DNA of 64,000 nucleotides from Archegozetes longisetosus (lineage: Eukaryota; Arthropoda; Arachnida; Sarcoptiformes; Trhypochthoniidae): NCBI GenBank assembly GCA_018873245.2, contig JAEMBT020000004.1, positions 12,656,418-12,720,417 on the forward strand. Direction: 5' to 3'. Below the pieces are notes generated by a model. It was not told the DNA's origin and made no database searches. It saw only the letters and a program-made list of their open reading frames with translations. The translations under genes and the position numbers were made by a program. How positions within the stretch are numbered: position 1 is the stretch's first letter; each line of letters begins with the position of its first letter. Shown piece by piece: positions 42,192 through 53,218 of the stretch.

Positions 42192-45100
42192 ATTGCAATT
42201 ATCTATTCACAAATTCCATGTAAATAGAGTTTGTTGTTTTCTTTAATAATATAGATCCAATATATTTAGAATAATTTTTTTGCAAAACTATAAAAACCAA
42301 TTTGAGATATGACTAAATTGTAAGCGGAATATGTTTGAATTTTGTATAAGTAATAATTAAGCTGTTGAGGCATAGCTCGAATTCCTATGTTTGTTTAGTT
42401 AATTATTACTTTTTCAATCAATGCAATTAGTCAGAAATCAATCGTAATGAGAGCTATTTCAAGCCCAATAGGCATATATGCCTGTAAAACAATAGTTATT
42501 TTTTGTCAAATAATATTAAATACTTTTTTGAGCATTACTTACTCGTCGAATCAAACATAAGCAAACAAAGTGAATAAGTAACTTGTCATAGAAATTGCTG
42601 TAAAGAAAGAAATGAAAGCCATAACTCAAATAATATTAGCCAAATACGAATATGTCAAATTAGTTATAGCAATCAAACAAAATGGTATAGTTATTGAAAT
42701 AATAGGAGTCGATCCGAACAGCAAAAGCCAATTGATATGAATGAGTGGTATATTCGTACAAATATATAATGAGTAATATGCACAACATTGATAAAATCAA
42801 CGAAATCATAGCTTCGAGTGGCAATTTGTTGATTGCTTTCGAAAGGTTGACAAAAAGTGTAACGAAGTAGAATGAAAATCTAGTGTTGTTGAAGACATAG
42901 CTTATTAGCTGCACAACTAAATAGAGTTTATGAGTTCTCGATATTGTTGTGAGTGAAAATATCGTGGTAGAAAATAGATGTAAGAGAATCCATTCTAACA
43001 ACTAACTTCTTGTACCATTCGTTTAACAATATTTCGAATCAATTGAATGGGTTGGTAAGTTGTATACGTTATTAGATGTAATCCAATAATTTACTTTCAA
43101 ATACCAATAAAGCGTTGGACTGAATCTCTTCTGAATAATAATGCGATATCAGTTATCATTATTCTAACTCGTCTTTATTAACTTCAAACTCGGCACTTTA
43201 CTCAATGTTTTGCGTCCACTTCAAAGCTATGTATTTCTAGTCTATTTGAAAATTGACGATTTGACGATTGACTAATTCAAATATAGTCCATCTGTAGAGT
43301 AAACTCAGACCAACCGTTACATTTTCTTGTTTCCTTTTAGATTTAGCATACAGTAAATCAGAACGAGTGCGTTCTGTGCGTTAATTACAGGACAAAAATT
43401 ATGAATTACTTGTCTATATCTCATCTCATATCTAATGTATCTCTTTAATGAATGAATATAAAAATGATCGAGATGTTGTGTCCATAAAACCCCAACAAAC
43501 TAGAGAGCATGCAATCAGAACAGTAGGTGGAATAGAGATACAAATTTAGTATAACTGTATGAGGTAAAATTCTGAATCTGTTGAAAACAAGGTGTCAGAG
43601 GTTGTCAAAATTTTATAAACTTTAATCAGTTTAATAGAAGCCCGGATTATAATGTTGTTTCGTCATATGTATTACGTCGACATTCAACAGAATTGGTTCC
43701 ATAAACTTTGCCAACACGAAAACTATTTGAATGCCACTCAGTATAACACTTTGAGGAATAATTGTAAGCTAAATCTTTCTCTATATTGTGTTTAAGTGGA
43801 AACCAAGTTTCGTTGTATACTTAGCCGTTTCAATAAAATAGTTTGATTCGTTGACAGTCCAATAACTGTTCCCAAATGTTTGTTAGATCGTCAAATCAAA
43901 TTGCTTTCAGTCACATCTTCAAGAGTCGACTCGTTGTTAGAGATGGAAATAGAATATGGCACAAGTGATCAGATAGAAATTGCAAGAGCTCGACTAAAAT
44001 ATCCATTTAATTAGAATCTTCTATAGACTTTGTAAAGATTTGAATCGCTGTTAACCATAGTAGGAATTGTCGAAACTTGCGTAACAAAGTATGGTTCAAG
44101 ATTTACATCTATTTCATAGTTAATTAATCGATTGGCAATGTTTTTATCATTATCTATTAACAAATTAATCAAGTGAATGCTAGTTTTGTCGAAGACATTA
44201 CATTCTAATTGATGCGCGTGGTTTTTACTTTTAACAACACATGAAATTTCTTTCAGTAAAACAATTTCTCTGAAAGGAGAATAATCTTGTTGGATGCCTT
44301 TTTATAATCAAATATTGATATTTATTGAGGTATAACCGAATGAATGCTTGTTTAATATTGAATAAAACTTTTATTTTAAAATTAATGTTATCAACTTGAT
44401 TAACTTAATTGCGTTATCTCAGGTGTTTGTTTGCTTGTATTGATCAGACTTTAAAATCTGATCTCTCATATTTTTGTCATACAACTAATCGAAAATAATA
44501 AATACTTTTAGAGAAGATTCTATAACTGTCGATATATTATACGAACTCAAACAGATCCCTAGATCAAGTTAAAACATTCTTTAACTTGAATAGTCTTTCA
44601 GTTTGACCAACAACTTCGAACTGAGCTTGGCTTGACAAATCAAAACAGTGGTAATTACCAGATTGGTGACTGATTTTAAAATATACATCTTAATTGGTAT
44701 AATCTTGAGTTCAATAATTTGTTTAAGCTAGAAGTGCGCAAGCCTTCTTCATAGGTAGCTTAATAACGAAAAGTTTGTGTTAGTAATAAACTTATTGCAA
44801 ATAAGTGACTTAGTTTGAATGTTTAATAATAATAAACTAAACGTATCGAGTGAAGAATTTCAGAAACGCCTAATACAATAAACCAAAACATATTTAAAGT
44901 TGATCTGCTTATGAAAAAGACTTACACTGATCTGATGTGACTTACGATGTGAAACGTGAATGAGAATTACGAAACAGACAAATTATGGATTTCTATGCTC
45001 ACAACTACTGTAAATCAATCAATCATTGATTTACAAATTGAAGTTAGAAGATGGTTAGTCTTATCCAGTATTAAACTTACTGATTGTTTACTGAACTTAA

Positions 45101-45547
45101 AAGTGAGTGCGGTCTATAACAATGCAATCAATACATGAAGTAAACAAAACAAGAGTAAGATTAATATAAAGTTACCGTCAATCATTATGCGAACCACGAA
45201 CATATTTTAACTGAAAATATTTCAAACTTGCAGGCTTTGTATCAACTCTAAGATCTTAAGAAGAAATGATTGACTGGTTTTTAGAAAACCGAACTTCTTA
45301 GATAAAAGTGCTGAGAGTCAACATTCAATTATATGAAATCCAATTCGTTACGAAATTAGTTGAGTAACCTACAATTCCTAAAATATTTAAATAAATAAAT
45401 TTATTGATATACTTTGTACTTTTGAAACTAAATAAGTTTTACATTAAAATAGAATAATAAAATTTGTAATTGTTTTGAACGAAAAAAGTTTAGGTGACCC
45501 ACTTATAAAAATTTATAAATATTTAAATATGAAATAAAAATATGAAG
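42192..45547. other. Gene-poor region with decayed coding-like segments
   Basis: AT-rich. A minus-strand exon-like segment is listed at 44003-44277. Around 43660-43830 the minus strand also has short coding-like stretches in changing frames. The frame at 42660-43001 (minus) is very hydrophobic and low in complexity, and I do not call it a gene. At 44956-45101 a plus-strand open segment ends at a GTGAGT donor but resembles nothing known. Confidence 0.4.
44003..44277 (-). pseudogene. Exon-like coding segment, possibly Tudor-like; partial or relic
   Basis: Reading the minus strand, an excellent acceptor (TTATTCTCCTTTCAG) is followed by about 90 open codons to a TAA stop. The peptide includes EIVLLKEISCVVKSK, NHAHQLECNVFDKTSIHLIN and NIANRLINYEI. 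The order of a beta-rich part with a C-x-VFDKT strand and then an NIxxxLI helix loosely recalls the end of a Tudor domain, but this is a weak likeness. No upstream exon with matching phase was recognised, so it is either the last exon of a gene I could not assemble or a decayed fragment. The interval could be off by a few bases. Confidence 0.3.
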
Positions 45548-46045
45548 CTACTGGTTTATTGCTCCAAATGGAGAGTATGTACAATTAAAGAAGACACTAC
45601 AATCGATTGATTTAATGAGTCCTAAGGTCCAGGCCTCGATGTAAGGCGTTTCGCCTAATATCTTAGTCAATACGTCATTAGTAGAGCCGCGAAGTAGTGA
45701 TAAAAGTACGTCTGGTGTATGATTCACAATGAAATTAGAAGTCTCACAAACAGTCAGGTAACGGCAATCTTCATCTTTAATGCCGAAGACCCAAAATCCG
45801 AGGTCAGGTATACTTTCGAAGAACTTCTTGAGCCAATATATTGGATTCAAGTAGTTTTTAAGTTTTGACGATTCATTGCTGGGCACGTGCTTCAATGCTA
45901 TCATTTTGTCTGACATTGTTTTGATCAACAGTTCTTTATTATTAATTATCATTAAATCATTTGACTCTGAGTTTAAGTGACTCGCCAAACAGTTTACAAG
46001 ACAAAAACTAAGAACTGTTAGGCGTACAATTACTTTTGACTCCAT
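45548..46045 (-). CDS. Small secreted protein of unknown family
   Basis: Intronless frame of 165 residues with ATG start at 46045. Residues 1-22 (MESKVIVRLTVLSFCLVNCL, then AS) form a convincing signal peptide. The mature part has four cysteines (94, 100, 149, 155) in two pairs, C-x5-C in EDCRYLTVCE and C-x5-C in DCSVFFNC, which suggests two disulphides. There are three Asn-X-Ser/Thr sites (about 57, 108, 154). No transmembrane segment or catalytic motif is visible. I do not recognise it. Its complete frame, signal peptide and paired cysteines make it likely to be a real gene rather than chance. Confidence 0.65.
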   Translation of the reverse strand: MESKVIVRLTVLSFCLVNCLASHLNSESNDLMIINNKELLIKTMSDKMIALKHVPSNESSKLKNYLNPIYWLKKFFESIPDLGFWVFGIKDEDCRYLTVCETSNFIVNHTPDVLLSLLRGSTNDVLTKILGETPYIEAWTLGLIKSIDCSVFFNCTYSPFGAINQ

Positions 46046-47242
46046 TTCTGATAATTAAGTCCAAAAATCTAATATAAAATATTTATAAATATATTTGAGA
46101 AAAATAAAATGGATTGCCTTCAAAGAGTGAATCACTCAGATTGATACTAAAGTATGAATTTTACTCGAAAGTGCAAAATCTGATGCTATTCATGGGCACA
46201 AGTGCTTAAGTTCATATTTTTTATTTTGTTTTGCGGTGTATTTGATTATGATTAAAGTTGATATCAGTTGATGCTTTGCTTACAGTTGCAAATTTTTCAA
46301 CTTTATAAAGTACTGACGAATAATCAGATAATGAGCCATATTCTGAGTTCTGTCTTAAGCTGGATCTCGACTCAAGTTAGACTTGGTGCTATCAAAATTT
46401 GCATCTAACCTGAGTCGAGATCGAGGTTAAGACAAAACTCAGAATATGGCTCAATAAGTTTAAAGTAAAAAATAAGTCCCCAAACATCTAAAAAAACTTT
46501 GGAATTAAAAGAAAATCTTGATTGTTAACTTTGGTTTGATTTTAATTTGCCAATACTGATTCATGCAAATGATCCATCAATTAGTGCCGAAATGTATTTA
46601 AATTTAGGTCAATATTCATAATATGAGTGAGGATTAACTTTACCTAAACTTAAACTTGTCAGGTTTTGTTAGTGAGCGCCATTTCAAGCAATAGTCACTC
46701 TGAATCAAAGTGAAGCATAAGTATCGGCTTTAGTGCTACATTATATCGTTGCCTATATGTTCGGGCCTAGACTTCGAAATGACAATTATCAAAATGACCA
46801 ATTTCATAATGGCTGATTTCAGAATGATTATCCCATTTTTCAAATTTTCTAATAAACTAGAGAAAAGTTTTTGATTTAACAATATTGAAAATTCAAATGA
46901 ACAAAAAGTGCTTTATATCATTTTAAAAAGCTACTTCACTTTTTGAAAGTTTTCAGTACTAAATGAAGTTTTACAAAGCATTCCCTTAGAAATAATACAT
47001 GTGCTCAACTGACAATCAGATTAATATCACCTTTACTGAACCTGAAGTTTATTACATTTAGTGCGTTTATTTCAATAGAAAGAGGAAAATCTGCTGATAT
47101 AGATAGTAAAAAGGGTTTAGCCGATATGAAATTGGCCATTTCGAAGTGCTGCCTTGTTGCGAACCACCCTCTGTGTTATAATATAATATACAGGGTCTAC
47201 AATCGAAAATCGAACCCGATCGAACATCAAAACTTTGTAACT
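46046..47242. other. Intergenic region
   Basis: AT-rich, with one MITE-like hairpin (46332-46453, listed separately). Otherwise nothing recognised. Confidence 0.5.
46332..46453. mobile_element. Short hairpin MITE, 122 bp
   Basis: Arms of 50 bp (46332-46381 and 46404-46453) are complementary at about 46 of 50 positions and enclose only 22 bp. The outer arm reads TGAGCCATATTCTGAGTT on both sides. TA dinucleotides near both ends fit a mariner-type target duplication, but the exact ends are ambiguous. Transcribed, it would form a long, nearly perfect stem. Confidence 0.8.
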
Positions 47243-47908
47243 CATAGTCTTGGAATTTTATTTGAGACACCGCATACAACCTTTCACATAAATTATATGA
47301 ACAACGAAAAATATGAGGAATAATAGAAATTTAATCCTGATTTATTAATAATGCAATATTTTTGTGGTAACAAAGTATCGCATGAGAACATTACATATAA
47401 TAATCTTTGTGTGCGATATTTTGACGTGCGACATTTTTGTATGTGATATTTTATCTCGGAAATAATTTTCGGTAATTTTTTTTAATATTATAATTGATTT
47501 TCTTTAATAATTAAATTACTGTAAAAAGTAGTGGCCTCAATGATTTTTTGATCTTTTGATCTTGTTCAGTTGTTTCCCGGTTTTTAATCCTTTTCTTCTA
47601 TTCAATAGCGTTATGAACTAGAAAATAGTTACTTATTCCTCTGACTGTTCCATGATCACAACTAACTTCTCTATTTCACGCAAAACTTTGTTATGTTATA
47701 ATATCCGGATAATTTAAGCCTTTTGAGCGTTAAAGTCATGTTTTCATTTAGTAAAAAACGTGTTCTAATATATACTTTTCGTTGTTGTAAATCAAAGTTC
47801 ATCATAAGCTCCAGGATTGATATGAACTGGTCAGTAAAGTGGCTATTATTTGGTTAAGGACTTTATGAAAGGTAGCATACGGTGTCTCAAAATAAAATTC
47901 CGAAACTG
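47243..47908. mobile_element. Mariner/Tc1-type element relic with inverted ends
   Basis: Terminal blocks GGAATTTTATTTGAGACACCGCAT (left, from about 47250) and, inverted, GGAATTTTATTTTGAGACACCG (right, to about 47904) pair over about 30 bp, with weaker pairing further in (CAACGAAAAATAT). The right end abuts TA (47909-47910). The interior has no transposase frame I can recognise. Boundaries are accurate to a few bases. Confidence 0.6.
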
Positions 47909-47939
47909 TACTTTTTTGAAGAAAAATTTTATAAAAGTA

Positions 47940-48979
47940 CAGGGTAAGAAAAATGATTTTCCGTAGTGTAGAAGAAAAACTATTATAGTTAGAGCAAAAT
48001 CAGTTGGACATTCTGATTCTTCGTTAAAAACACATTAAAAAGAGTTTATTTTAAAAGTCGATATGAGAATCTTGAGCTTGAATTACAGCAGTTATTCTTT
48101 CAGGATAGTTTAACAATAAATATTCAAATAAATCAGCATTATTTTCAAATGAAATTAAAACTTCTCTCAAATGATTGAGTAAAACGTCATAAGAAAAACG
48201 ATTCAGTCTATCTTCTCGCAACATTCTTTTTTCAACCTCATCTTTAATTAATTATCCAATATGTTCTGCAGCGTTGACATCAGGACTGTTATCTGTTTGG
48301 TTTACTAACAGAATATCGTTCGTTAACAACGTTACACTTTTATTAGATTTTTAAACATAAACTTTTTTGCGGCTGTAGTTCGGAATAGTCCCCACTCGGA
48401 AAGTAGATGAAATCTATATTAACGCATCCCACATGAAGAATAGGATCCAAAAATACGTGTATTTATTGTTGAAATGAATAGTTTATAATTTATCGGCTTT
48501 AATTATAGAAAAGTTTTTTAGCTATAGCTCGTCACATAATGAAGATATCATAATGATTTATGCATCATAAGACTCAGCTCATTAAATGGAATCCAACGAG
48601 ATATAGATAATGTAAATCGGATGCATAATTTCAAAGCTAGGTTAGGTTAGGTTGGGTTATGTCATATGATTCAACATAGAACTCGGCGTGATAAGAAGAG
48701 TAAAATGATACCTTATTTGAGAGCCTTCGATGAGCGGGTACAAAATTCTGGGTTAAAGGTCAAAGGGTAATTTCCGATAATAGAGACCCCTATTTTTTGA
48801 CTCTACTCTATAAGTGTAATACACTTATATAGGTTTCATCTAATTTCTCAATGGGAACTATTCTGAATAATTTCCCTTTTTTAATTTATTCTTAACTTTA
48901 AATCAGAATATCCAACCGATTTTGCTCTAACTTTAATAGTTTTTACTCTAGACCACAAGAAAATCATTTTTTTACTTGG
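47940..48979. mobile_element. Tc1/mariner element, 1040 bp, decayed, with TIRs and TA duplication
   Basis: Left end TA|CAGGGTAAGAAAAATG and right end, on the opposite strand, TA|CCAAGTAAAAAAATG lead into inverted arms of about 85 bp. These share ATGATTTTC, AAAACTATTA and TAGAGCAAAATC. TA flanks both ends (47938-47939 and 48980-48981), the signature of Tc1/mariner insertion. A transposase C-terminal remnant lies inside on the minus strand (48051-48345). A short TTAGG-type run (48639-48659) also sits within the element. Confidence 0.8.
48051..48345 (-). pseudogene. Tc1-like transposase C-terminal remnant
   Basis: On the minus strand about 97 codons read VTLLTNDILLVNQTDNSPDV followed by NAAEHIG, an in-frame TAA, and then LIKDEVEKRMLREDRLNRF to a stop. 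The SPDxNxxE block is the third catalytic motif of Tc1-type DD34E transposases (usually SPDLNPIE), so the Glu is retained. The internal stop replaces the usual Trp position. The first two Asp motifs are not recognisable, so the element cannot move on its own. Confidence 0.75.
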
Positions 48980-49117
48980 TAAATTATTATAAAAGACCTA
49001 ATTTCAACTTTTGCTGAAAATAAACTTAAGATAAAAATAAGTAACAAAAATGATGTTAACAACAGTTGAACGCATTTTTTATTGTTAGAAAACTTTTTTG
49101 AGTTTGAATCTTATAAA

Positions 49118-49630
49118 ATGGTTCAGATAGCTTTCGAAGAAGAATTTAAGAAAAAATCTCCAACTAAGATCTCTACTTGGACTGTGAAAGGAAAGTTCGT
49201 CAAATTGTGTAGTGTCTAGAGCAGCAAAAGAAATTGCAAGCTTCCTATTCTGACTCATGAAAAATTAAACGAATTGAAGAAAAACCTTTTGAGAAATACT
49301 GTAAAAGGACTGAGAAAAGAGTTCAAGGATTGGGAATTTCGAGATCTTCGTGTATAAATGACACCAAAATTTTAAATTTTCGCCTATATCGAGTGAGTGT
49401 TGTTAATGAGTTATCAGTTGGATTTTGAGAAGAGAATTGAATACTGTAAATGTCTTCAAGATTTCATTAAAATTAAAGGGATCTCGGAAAAACAATTTTT
49501 ACGAACGAGGTCTGACTTCACCTCTCAGGCTATACTAACTCACAAAACTTCAGAACTTGGGCCACAGTAAACCCCCAGCAATACAGAGAAGTTATTACAC
49601 GCTTTAAAGATATAAAGTATTCTTATTGTT
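49118..49630 (+). pseudogene. Mariner-like transposase relic (N-terminal helix-turn-helix to second Asp region)
   Basis: From ATG at 49118 the frame reads MVQIAFEEEFKKKSPTKIST and WTVKGKFVKL. This resembles the DUF4817-type helix-turn-helix of arthropod mariner-like transposases. Further along, after stops and frame changes, LHLSGYTNSQNFRTW followed by NPQQYREVITR (49510-49610) matches the block that usually reads DExWFHLSGYVNSQN. The codon for the usual Trp is TGA. At 49628 it runs into TTAGG-type repeats and the rest is missing. Clearly inactive. Confidence 0.7.
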
Positions 49631-49671
49631 AGGTTAGATTAGGTTAGTTCAAATTATGTTAGGTTAGGTTG
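49628..49671. repeat. Interstitial TTAGG-type repeat
   Basis: Imperfect runs of GTTAG/GTTAGGTTAG, the arthropod telomere unit. Similar short runs occur at 48639-48659, 51846-51860 and 55818-55836. Confidence 0.6.
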
Positions 49672-50805
49672 AAATTCTATTAATATAATATTTCACCATT
49701 AAGTTTCAACGTTTCCCAACATTCCCTTAAGACTAATCTTGTATTTAAAATTTAAGATTGGCGTTTGGTGTGCTATTTCTCGAAAAAGAATTGTTGATTC
49801 AATTTTTTCAGTCAAACTATTAACTCCGTAAACCACATAAAAATTTTGGAAGAACCTGTTCCCGAAATGAATGAGAATGAATTAGAGTCCGGTTATTTTT
49901 AGCCGGACGATGTGCCCGCTTATACCGCTCGCAATACGGCTCCGTTTCTTAAAAATTATCTTGCCAATATAATTATTTCTAAAAGTACTATATATCTCGA
50001 AACTACTATTGATTGGTCCCAACGTCCTTCAATCTAACGCTGCCCGGTTTCTATTCATGGAGCCATCTCAAAAATCTCGTTATATAACAATAATCCAAAA
50101 ACTTTGGATTAACTTTGGATCATTTGAAAATAAATATTGAAAATGAGATAAAAAAGTATCAGTGCTGAAAATTTAATTAATACTTCTGAAGATGATTTGA
50201 AGAGTTAAGCTCTGTTTACAGAATAACGGCGAAAATTTTTAGCATCTATTATAAATTCAATTTTGTTGTACTTTTTAAACACTATTTTGTAGTTTTGTTC
50301 ATGATTTATTGAGTGATAAAAAAGTACATTTTAGGTTAATGTCTTTTTATGCATTGAAGTAGTTAAACTATTTTTGATAAGAATGATAGCACAAAAGTTT
50401 TATCTCTAATGTCCAATTTCGGTTTTAGATTGTAGACTCTTTACTAGTTGAACATGCGTTAGCAGGAGCTCGAAAAATAAATTATGCTTAAAAGTATTAC
50501 AGTTTAACGCAACTTAAAACCTAACCGAAAACTTAAGTGTGAGAACGATTAGTAACAATACCGGTAGTGTTATAGCACTAAAACCTGAGTTTGTATTTTT
50601 AAGACATTAATTCGATATCGAGTTCGGAGCCTGTAATGTTTAAATTCGTTTATTTTATGAGAATTTCATTTCTTGATAAACTTGGAATAAATTTTGACAA
50701 ACTTATAAAATATTAAGTTACAAATGGAAGTAAAAGTTTTGTTGATTGTGAGGCCAAGTTATAGAAAATGGTTTTATACCGCTCAATCAAACGACATCTA
50801 CAATC
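49672..50805. other. Non-coding region among transposon relics
   Basis: AT-rich, no coding exon or element ends that I can define. Confidence 0.4.
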
Positions 50806-51347
50806 TGTCCTAAAATTGACGCATCATCAATTTCTTAAATTAAAATTAAAACTATTTTGTTTAAAATTATGATTTTAATGCGTCACAATTCCTCGAACCA
50901 TATAGAGTGTAAATGGCCGACAATTCATTAAAGCACTTACTTGTTTGCAAAATATATTTGAGTTTGGAGCAGTATAATTTATATACAAGCTTGGATATAG
51001 ATTGCCACACAGAAAGTAGTGTCGGATGGCCTCCTACTCTCCAAACATCATGCCTCTTGATTACATTCTTTCGGAATATCTCAAGAACAGGGTCTTCAGT
51101 ACTGCTCCAGACATTATCGATGAACTTAAATTGATCATAAAGAGAAATGTTAAGATTGCAAACAAAATGTTCATAAGAGATTTTATAGCCACTTGTAGCC
51201 ACTGACAGGAACACTTTGAAAATTTAATGACTAATCTGCATTATCTACTGAATTATATTAATATTACTTATTATTTTTAAAATTTTGTCGATGTCCTTTT
51301 CCATTTTGAGTTTATTTAAAAACAAATGATGCATCAATTTTGGAACA
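50806..51347. mobile_element. Internally deleted mariner-like element, 542 bp
   Basis: Inverted ends TGTCCTAAAATTGACGCATC (left) and, on the other strand, TGTTCCAAAATTGATGCATC (right) match at 16 of 20 positions. Only the C-terminal part of a transposase (51029-51205) remains between them. The minus-strand frame of 115 codons at 50867-51214 is antisense to this relic and is not a gene. Confidence 0.7.
51029..51205 (+). pseudogene. Mariner-like transposase C-terminal remnant
   Basis: 59 codons, open to the TGA stop: ASYSPNIMPLDYILSEYLKN, RVFSTAPDIIDELKL and onward. It matches the end of mariner-type transposases, where SPDLxPLDFFLWGYLKxxVY carries the third catalytic Asp. That Asp is retained, but the usual Asp of SPD is Asn. 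The remainder of the protein is absent. Confidence 0.75.
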
Positions 51348-51615
51348 CATTATAACATGACAAAAGTTTTATCGAATTCATCAGGTTTCAGAATATTGAG
51401 GATAGGAATAAATGGATTGGAACTAAAGCATTGGGACAGATGCAATAATAAAAAAAATCCTCTTTAAAAACCAACCGTTTCAATGGTCAGATAAAAACAA
51501 TATAACAAAAGTCATGCAAAATATTAGTTTAATAGTTTAAAATGTTCTCTCAACCTAAAGATTTTCAGATTGCCTCTAATCAAATAGTGGCGATCGAAAT
51601 TATTTATTAATTCCG

Positions 51616-52215
51616 GGTGAATCCGGGCTAATGAGTCTAAAGGGGTTCTCAGGCCCTCACCCCCAAGTGTGATACATCACTGGATTCAGTTCGCCGAGCT
51701 GAACAGTTTGATACCACACTTGACCACTTCCAACACGAATCCGACCACTTCTGAACAGCCAGACCTAACCCCCTCGAAAATGAGTAAACTTGGCTTTACC
51801 AAGTTGTAACCCAAACCAAACCTGATTTGAACTAGGGTATAGTAGGTTAGGTTGCGAAGCTACCTAACTTATTCTCCCTTAGTTTATATCAAGCTTGTTT
51901 GGGTTACGACTCTCTAAATCCAGATTTGTCCATTACGAGGTACTAAACCAAACAAAGATGATATCTCGAAAACTACTTGTAGTAATTGATCAAGCGAGGC
52001 ATCAAAATGCTCAGTTCGATATCCTGAATCCAATGATATATATCTTGGCGCGGTCAGCAATTCCCTCAGGAGTTGACCAGAAGTGGTCAGGTTCGGATTA
52101 GAAGTGGTCAAGTGTGGCATTAAAATGTTCAGCTTGACGAACTGAATCTAATGGTATATCACACTTGGGGGTAGGGGTTGGGAACCTCCATAGACCCATT
52201 AGCCCGGACTGATCC
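51616..52215. mobile_element. Long inverted-repeat element, about 600 bp
   Basis: Left arm 51622-51760 and right arm 52072-52210 are inverted copies of about 140 bp. Shared blocks are TCCGGGCTAATG, ACCCCCAAGTGTGAT, GATTCAGTTCG and CACACTTGACCACTTC. The central 310 bp contain a short TTAGG-like run near 51846. Frames here (51895-52391) are products of the repeat. No transposase seen; superfamily unknown. Confidence 0.75.
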
Positions 52216-52416
52216 TTGATTCCAATTGTTATCATTTTTATTGTTTTAGCTCTCATTTCCATTGGTCTCACTGTAAACGTTGACGCTGTAAAAACAAGCA
52301 AAAATAAACAGAAATAATTCAACTTAGACTCAGATTCTAATTTAGAACCCGACTCCGATACAGAGAGCCTTCTTCTTGACGAAGACTTCAACCTATCTAA
52401 TTATATCTATAGATTA

Positions 52417-52601
52417 CATGACATTACCGCGCAAGACACTACCGCACATGACTATACCGCGTACGACAATAGCGGGCAAACGACATTACCGCGGGGTAGT
52501 TTGGTTTGTGCGGTACTGTCGTTTGTGCAGTAGTGTATTTTGCATGGTAGTGTCGTACGAGGTAATGTCGTACGTGGTGTTTGCGCTGTAATGTCGTGTT
52601 A
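52417..52601. mobile_element. Foldback element made of 14-17-bp tandem units
   Basis: The left half holds about five head-to-tail copies of a unit near CGACATTACCGCGCAAA, and the right half holds about five copies in inverted orientation (TTTGCGC-GGTAATGTCG type). The whole therefore folds on itself. The outermost units, ACATGACATTACCGCGCAA and its inverse, mark the ends. It lies 200 bp from the preceding long inverted repeat. Noncoding. Confidence 0.75.
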
Positions 52602-53218
52602 GGATATCTATATAATATTGAGGCTAGCAACTATATTGAAATAAGAAATGATCAGTCCTTTCGAAACCTACAACTGATTGAAACCTAAAGCCAAAAATAG
52701 ATGGTCTTCATATTTTAGGTTAATATTGCTTTTATTTATCAAACAAAATTATACAAATAACATTGATTAGTTTAGGTCATTTCAAATTAATATATTTACA
52801 AATGCGAATAACACTTAAATCCAAAATAATTATTCTGAATAATAAAATATTGATTTGGAATTAATGATGGATATAAGTTTTTGGAATATAGATTAGCATA
52901 CTTTGATATAAGTTTGATTGGTGTCAACCTCTAACTACTAATCAGACGTTTAATTACAAACATGTTTTAATAACTTGGTTGATGAAAATGTTTTGGAAAG
53001 CAAGTCAACGTCAAGTCTTGCCCTATACTCTACGTTTTTTATCAATATATCTTCTGAACTGTTTTGACACTAACGATTCTGTAACCTATAGCCTGATCGT
53101 TCATTTGTTCCGTTGTTGTGTTTCGATGAACCAAACGCTGACAAACGATGGTCGAACTGAAGCGCTAACTGAACAACTTGAAGTTTCTGTTGCAAAAACT
53201 ATTATTCTGTACTAATAC
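52602..53218. other. Intergenic region
   Basis: AT-rich, nothing recognised. The frame at 52979-53215 lies just 3' of the BTB gene and is unlike known proteins. Confidence 0.5.

Noticed and set aside
42660..43001. 113-codon minus-strand hydrophobic frame
   Set aside because: Phe/Leu/Ile/Thr-rich composition of the kind expected by chance in AT-rich DNA; no signal of a real gene.
50867..51214. 115-codon minus-strand frame
   Set aside because: It is antisense to a recognisable mariner transposase C-terminus on the plus strand (51029-51205) and resembles no protein.
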